This document shows, in pieces, positions 58,396-64,000 of a stretch of DNA of 64,000 nt. The DNA comes from Agapanthus africanus (Eukaryota; Streptophyta; Magnoliopsida; Asparagales; Amaryllidaceae). The DNA lies in the NCBI GenBank assembly GCA_030015575.1, contig JASDDO010000001.1, forward strand, positions 512,673,772 through 512,737,771. Direction: 5' to 3'. Under the pieces are notes generated by a model. The model ran no database searches and was not told the DNA's origin. It was given only the letters and a program-made list of their open reading frames with translations. The translations under genes and the position numbers were made by a program. The stretch's first letter is position 1. Every line of letters begins with the position of its first letter.

Positions 58396-58430
58396 AGTAC
58401 ATTGGGAACTCACATGAGACAAATAACGAT
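58396..58430 (-). repeat. Tat-E target duplication and Cop-D LTR, part 2
   Basis: AGTAC (58396-58400) then ATTGGGAACTCACATGAGAC, which continues the Cop-D LTR interrupted at 48714, as in Cop-B (CACAGTGGGAACTCACA). It ends at ACGAT (58426-58430), the presumed target duplication of Ath-J. Confidence 0.85.
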
Positions 58431-60240
58431 TGATTGTTTCAAATTCTTGTTGTATGTTTAAGAAAATGTATAGAATCACAATCAAAGAATTATTTGACCG
58501 CAATCAACTACGGTGTCGAATGTAGATCGTTAGCGGGTGCGGATCGTCCATAGGGATTGTGCGATTCGTTTGTATTTTGATTTGTTTGAATCGAAAAGTT
58601 AATAGAAAAGAAAAGAAAACATGATTCAAGATTTTTATCGATGAGTTTCAAGTATCACTATTCTAATCAAGAATCAAGAAAATGATAAACATCGAGAATC
58701 GAGTTTCGATAGAAGTCCAATCACTTTAGGGTTTCAAGATTTGAAGTAGAGCTCGTAGGAATCGAGTAAATTATAGATGTGATGAAGATTCAAGATTACA
58801 ATTTATTATCTAGTAACAAATTGATGCTAAATAGATGTCGAATTCATCGAGGATCAAAGATCTTGCGAGGAATTAGGGTTCCTCATCCTATCCTTTGTCC
58901 TTTCGATGAATAACATTCACTAGATAGCTTCTTGAAAGTCGAATGATCAATTGTTGATCTCTAGATCGTGCGAAAGGAATCAACAACACATTTGCATCGA
59001 TCTAGATCATCGATCAATCGATTTTCAAGAATTTACAATTGTTTTAAGACTTAAGAAAACGTTTAACAATTCATCAACATCATCATTTTACAATTGTTTC
59101 GATTCCTCCACGAGCGGAGTTTTATTCAAGCATCATCACAAAGTACATATTCAAGAATCGAAATGAATCATATTGCTCGAATTGAAATGTAAACAAGTTA
59201 AAGAATCATCACCTTTATTAAAATAAGTAGTTACAACTATCGAGATTTACAAGAGGTAGGAATTTCGCTTGTCGAATCTTGCATCGCTCGGCTTCTTGAG
59301 TCTTGGATCGCTTCGATCTCGTGCTCCGTTGAATACCGACTCTGCTTCTAAAGGATCTTTGAAGACTTGCTTTGCTTGAACTCCATGGATCTTGAATTGG
59401 GTATTTCTAGATTGGATTAGGGTTAGGGTTTTGACACAAGCCTTGTCACTAGACTTGTGGGTGGAATTTGGGGAAGATGAAGAATGGGGAAAATTTAGCC
59501 AACAATGAGTTGTCTAAGATCTATGATATGAGATGATATCTAAGATGAGCCTAGGGGTCTATTTATAGGTTTCCCAAACCCTAGGTCTAGGTTTTGAATT
59601 TGCAATTCCCTCCAAAAGTTTGTTGTAAGTTAGTTAGGAGCTTAGCTTAGGCTTTAAGCTAGGAATGTTTTAGCTTAGAAACCCTAGTTTGCTAAACTGG
59701 CAGAGTCTTCTAGAGTCTTCTGGAAAATGTATAGTCTTTAAGAGCCATAGGATCTGAGGTGGAGATATTGCAGCAAAGTTGGAGGGATGACGTGGCAGCG
59801 CCGCCGCGGAACCGCGGCGCAAAGCGGCTCCGGCCGCGGTTCCGCGGCCATATGGTGGCTTGAGGGCTTCATCTTTCTTCTGTGGCTCTCCTTTGTCTTT
59901 TGATGTATTTCCTGCTATGTTGAATATCTGAATTCTTTTTAGATCAATACCAGATTCAAAATTCTTGAGTTGGCGTATTCTTTAGCAGTCTTTGTTTTGA
60001 CCATTCTTCTGGATTTTTCTGCACAAACTTCGGAACACAAGTTGCGATATATAGGAATGATGCCATGCTATGAAATGCAGTCAATTTCCTTTATAGTGCC
60101 GGTTTTAGAGTCTAACACATGCAATCTGATATTTATCGACTGATTTGCTAATATGTGCTATATGAATGCCGAACACTTCTAGATGAGTGCAAATGATAGG
60201 GAAATTGCTGGTTAAAAGATGCAGTATTTTCGACTGATCA
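58431..60240 (-). repeat. Ath-J 3' LTR
   Basis: It begins TGATTGTTTC and ends CGACTGATCA on plus, giving TGAT...ATCA termini. The right edge is set by the polypurine tract (AAGTTTGGGGGAATT on minus, 60255-60241) typical of Athila. It contains a GC-rich inverted repeat at 59802-59850. No gene. Confidence 0.85.
59802..59850. repeat. GC-rich inverted repeat in the Athila LTR
   Basis: CGCCGCGGAACCGCGGCG (59802-59819) and CGGCCGCGGTTCCGCGGCCA (59831-59850), an 11-base loop, perfect over CCGCGGAACCGCGG. Same core as in Cop-A and Cop-B leaders. Confidence 0.9.
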
Positions 60241-61740
60241 AATTCCCCCAAACTTATTTTCGATCGTCTCGAGCGAACTTTTTATTAAAAAGAAGGAGAA
60301 AATAAAAAAAGAGAAAAACTAACTAGCACACTTTCGTAGGCAACACGATTGCACTGAGCACGTGCAACAAGCCTTTAAACCTCTAGGTGTCCCTAGTAGG
60401 AGGAGTGTTGTCTCCAGAGGGTTTTCAGCGGATTGCACCCACAAAATCCAATAATAAAAGGAAGATCATGAATATTACATTTAAAGACAAGAATTGTAAA
60501 AAAAAAGCCTTGAAAATTAGGGTTTCCAACTAAGCTAGCTTTTCAATTGTCATGAGCCCTATCTTAATAGTCATGAAAAGATGTCGAAAATCATGTCCTC
60601 CCTCAATAAAATATCGTCTTATTCTTCATTCCTATCTTTCTTCCGAACATCGATCATATAACCTTGCGTGTGTGTAAAGGACATCCCTACACTCGGAGAA
60701 TTCAATTCAAGCTATCATACTCTTGCCCATCAGCCTCAGTACTTTTTAATTAATGAATATATAGATGAGATTGCTCACACATTTTCTTGCGACCGTTAAT
60801 ACTTCTTGAGGTACTAACCGACCGATTACTCCTGTGCTTGCTTACTTGGTGTATTTTCCTCGTCTTGCACCACCTAAAGCTTAGCAGTGACTCCCAGACC
60901 AGTTGGCCTTAGAGCACTAGGTGAAGAAGCACCCTCGCTATAATTTTTTTTATTGCTGCCTTGGCGATAACAAAACCAATGTCCATTTTTCTCACCACTT
61001 TATATTTTCTTCATTTTTTTATTTCCTTCATACTTTTGGCTTTAAGACAAGAGCATTTCAAGGTATCCTCTACTATCCCAGGCTTTCAGACGTGTGTAAG
61101 TGCGAATAGCAGGGTATCAACGTTCAAAATGTTTGGCTTCCAGAATAGAAACTATTTTTCATACTTATTTTTATCCTCAGATTAGTGACGTCTTTCATCT
61201 TACTAACCCTTGGGACAACGGCTCATAACTACTTATTACTAGTTCGTATAAGAAAACTTCTAATTTTCTTGGTTTTCTTAAATTTTTCTAATCTCATGGA
61301 TGTAATTTTTCACTATCTAAACTTTCATTATCTTATTTATGTACAAAAAATGTTAAAATATTTTTATATTTTGAAAATTTAAAATTTTTATAGATTTTGA
61401 AAAATTTTAAATTTTTATAAGTTTTTAAAGAAATGTTTTGTGCTTATGCAAATGATATGCAAATGATGCAAAAATAAGCACAAACCTCCCCCAAACTTGT
61501 TTTCAACAGTGTCCTCACTGTTGCCAACAGCTATATCTACAAAACCTGTAAGCCTGGGAGGAATTTATTAGTGGGGGCAAAATATATAAGTCAAGAATCT
61601 TCCCCAAACTTACTCTTTTCACTCACCTCCATTCAAAAGATGATGCAATGATATACTGGACATGGGGTGAGACGGAGGAATTTTAATCCAAATAAAATGG
61701 CTCCTGTAAGAACAGAAGCTCCTCCGTAGGGTCAGTGGAA
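60241..61740 (-). other. Ath-J 3' noncoding region
   Basis: 1.5 kb between the integrase end and the LTR. It has AT-rich tracts (61300-61440) and a second AAGTTTGGGGGAGG-type purine run on minus (about 61485-61500). Small plus-strand ORFs at 60921-61382 have no recognisable features. Confidence 0.65.
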
Positions 61741-62965
61741 AATTACGGCTTTGGTCTATGTCCATTCACTTTGAAAAATGTGCCGTTTTTAACATTTTCT
61801 ACTTCTACTGCCCCGTGCGGGTATACAGACCGCACAACAAAAGGTCTCTTCCACCGAGATCGAAGCTTACCCGCGTGAAGGTGTAATCGTGAATCATAAA
61901 GAAGGATTTGTTGACCAGGTGAAATGTTTTCCTCAAAATGTTTTTATCGTGAAAAACCTTAGTCCTATTCTTTATGATTACAGCGTTATCATAAGCTTCA
62001 TCGCGGAGTTCGCTTAGCTCATTTATTTGCAGCTTCCGAAAGTTGCAGGCTTGGTTTAGGTCAAAGTTTATTTCCTTAATAGCCCACAATGTTTTATGCT
62101 CAATCTCGACGGGTAAGTGACATGCCTTCCCAAACACTATCCTATATGGAGACATCCCTAGGTCGGTTTTAAATGCAGTTCTGAATGCCCAAAGAGCATC
62201 CGTCAGTTTGGTCGACCAGTCTTTTCTATTCTTAGCAACAGTCTTCTCTAGGATAAGTTTGATCTGTCTGTTTGAGATTTCAGCCTGCCCGCTCGTTTGG
62301 GGATGATAAGGTGTAGAAAGTCGGTGGTTGATTGAGTATTTCCGCATCAGAGTCTCGAAAGACCTGTTGCAGAAATGTGTCCCATTATCGCTAATAATAG
62401 CGCGTGGGTGTCCAAATCGCGAAAAGATATTCTCTTTCAAGAACTTAATGACAACTTTCCTGTCATTAGTGCGATATGGAATGGCTTCAACCCATTTTGA
62501 TACATAATCAACCACCAGCAGTATATACAAATTCCCAAAGGAGTTGGGAAAGGGACCCATAAAATCAATGCCCCAAACATCGAATATTTCAACAACCAGA
62601 ATGGGTTGCTGAGGCATTTCATTTCTCCGGGAGATTCTACCCGTGTATTGTGTACAGGTTTTGCAGTAGTCAAATGCGTCCTTGAATAAGGTCGGCCAAT
62701 AAAAACCACATTGCAAAACCTTTTCCGTCGTCTTTTTAGGATCGAAGTGACCCCCACAGGCCCGATCATGACAAAAAGAAAGAACACTCTTGAACTCTTC
62801 TTTCGGGACACACCGGCGAATGATCTGATCAGGACAATATTTAAACAAATATGGATCATCCCAGTAAAAGTGTTTTACTTGGGATAGAAAGCGGTATTTT
62901 CCTGTTTTGACCAATCGCTGGGTATAAGTCCCGTGACAAGATAGTTCACAATATCCCTGAACCAA
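61740..62965 (-). pseudogene. pol: Athila integrase
   Basis: Minus-strand frame of 386 codons (62965-61805). Zinc-binding HHCC at about residues 66-104 (CHDRACGGH and YCKTC). Catalytic core: Asp in [10 protein letters not shown] (about 134), Asp in [11 protein letters not shown], Glu in [17 protein letters not shown]. The true domain starts near [14 protein letters not shown]; upstream residues come from a frameshift relative to RNase H at about 62880. Near 61865 a second frameshift moves the C-terminal end ([18 protein letters not shown]) to another frame, continuing to about 61740. Integrase would insert the cDNA; this copy is broken only by frameshifts. Confidence 0.88.
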
Positions 62966-64000
62966 GGTTCATTGAATACGCTCAAGAGTTGTTCGTCAGG
63001 AAATGAATCATTGGTCGGCAGGGTCACAGGGGAAGAAGAGATGCGTGAAAGATGGTCGGCTACTACGTTTTCACATCCTTTCTTATCTTTGATAACAAGA
63101 TCAAATTCTTGTAACAGTAGGATCCAACATATTAGTCGACCTTTTGCATCTTTTTTCGCCAGAAGATGTTTTAAGGCGGAATGGTCAGTGTACACAACTA
63201 TAGGAGAGCCAATTAAGTAAGGCCTGAATTTTTCTAATGCAAATACAACCGCTAAAAGTTCCTTTTCGGTGGTTGTATAATTGATTTGTGCATCATTCAA
63301 GGTCTTATTTGCATAGTATATCACGTGTTGCATCTTTTCAATGTGTTGTCCTAAGACTGCACCTACTGCAAAGTCGGATGCGTCACACATCAGCTCAAAG
63401 GGGTAGTTCCAATTTGGAGACGATAGAACGGGGGCTGAAGTGAGTGAGTGTTTAAGTGAGTCGAAAGCTATCTCACAGTCCGAGTCAAAATGGAAGGTCG
63501 TATTCTTGGCCAGAAGAAGAGTTAAAGGTCTAGCAATTTTGCTAAAATCCTTAATGAATCTCCTATAAAAGCCCGCATGGCCAAGGAAAGATCGAATATC
63601 TTTGACTCTTTTGGGATGAGGGAGGTTTTGAATGACATCTATCTTAGCTCTGTCAACCTCAATGCCTTTCTGTGAAATGACATGTCCAAGTACAATTCCT
63701 TCTTGGACCATGAAATGGCATTTTTCCCAATTCAAAGTTAAGTTCTTCTCTTTACAACGAGTAAGAACAGCGTCAAGATTCGATAGGCAATTAGAAAAAG
63801 AGTCTCCAAAAATCGAGAAATCGTCCATAAAGATCTCCAGAAAATTCTCTACCATATCAGAGAATATCCCCATCATACACTGCTGAAAGGTAGCGGGAGC
63901 ATTGCATAACCCAAAGGGCATGCGACTGTAAGCAAAGGTACCAAAAGGACAAGTAAAAGTGGTTTTATCTTGATCCTTTTTGGCGATGGGGACCTGATTA
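62875..64000 (-). pseudogene. pol: Athila reverse transcriptase and RNase H (partial)
   Basis: The minus-strand frame enters from the right edge ([20 protein letters not shown]) and runs to 62875. RT catalytic box is [11 protein letters not shown] with the two Asp. RNase H has [30 protein letters not shown] and [12 protein letters not shown] (Asp, Glu, Asp) and ends [10 protein letters not shown]. After [11 protein letters not shown] the frame is lost at about 62880 and integrase continues in another frame. No internal stop within the visible RT and RNase H. It copies element RNA into DNA. It looks comparatively young. Confidence 0.9.

Larger units (their letters stand above)
58431..64000 (-). 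mobile_element. Ath-J: Athila-type Ty3 element, 3' half
   Basis: Minus strand: RT, RNase H and integrase (64000-61740), a noncoding 3' region (to 60241), a polypurine tract and the 3' LTR (60240-58431). RT and integrase motifs are those of the Athila branch. No env-like ORF is found between integrase and LTR, where some Athila members have one. The 5' half lies beyond the window. Confidence 0.9.

Noticed and set aside
60921-61382. Possible env-like ORF in Ath-J
   Set aside because: The short ORFs are on the plus strand, opposite to the element, and AT-driven; no membrane protein of adequate length on the minus strand.

Overview
This is plant nuclear heterochromatin, probably from a large-genome angiosperm. 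It consists almost entirely of LTR retrotransposons inserted into one another. I see no intact host gene, rRNA, tRNA gene or CRISPR array. The element lineages present (Ty3 chromovirus of Tekay/Del type, Ty3 TAT-like, Ty3 Athila and Ty1/copia-related) and the initiator-Met primer sites are typical of flowering plants. The species cannot be named from the sequence. Element nicknames used below are mine.

Layout, left to right. 1-832: end of a copia-related LTR (Cop-A2, +) inside a Tekay element (Te1, +, pol 833-2482, 3' LTR 2543-5645). Te1 ends inside the leader of a minus-strand copia-related element (Cop-A, leader 5646-6811, LTR 6812-9010). Cop-A interrupts an LTR fragment (LTR-I, 9011-10610), which itself sits in the pol gene of a large minus-strand TAT-like element, Tat-G. 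Tat-G pieces lie at 10611-12504, 24331-25734 and 32771-34155, with a long 5' LTR from 34156. They are separated by a deleted Tekay element (Te2, minus, 12505-24330, itself carrying solo LTR Sol-L at 15652-18425) and by a gag-only TAT-like element (Tat-F, minus, 25735-32770). 36703-37236 holds a broken ORF of unknown origin with a TATA box and a poly(A) signal.

37560-48714 is a stack of related copia-type LTRs: Cop-B (minus, 37951-47573) sits in the LTR of Cop-C, which lies next to Cop-D. Cop-D is split by Tat-E (+, 48715-58395), a gag-only element with a perfect AGTAC target duplication, an intact 606-codon gag and large tandem arrays in its 3' part. From 58431 to the window end lies an Athila element (Ath-J, minus): 3' LTR, noncoding 3' region, integrase, RNase H and reverse transcriptase.

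The most coherent system is the TAT-like trio. Tat-G has gag plus protease and is a candidate relative of an autonomous partner. Tat-E and Tat-F share its primer site, N-terminal gag motifs and LTR architecture (inverted CACGTG modules) but encode no pol, so they would need enzymes supplied in trans. The other striking signal is a GC-rich hairpin (CCGCGGAACCGCGG / CCGCGGTTCCGCGG) found in three elements of two different superfamilies.
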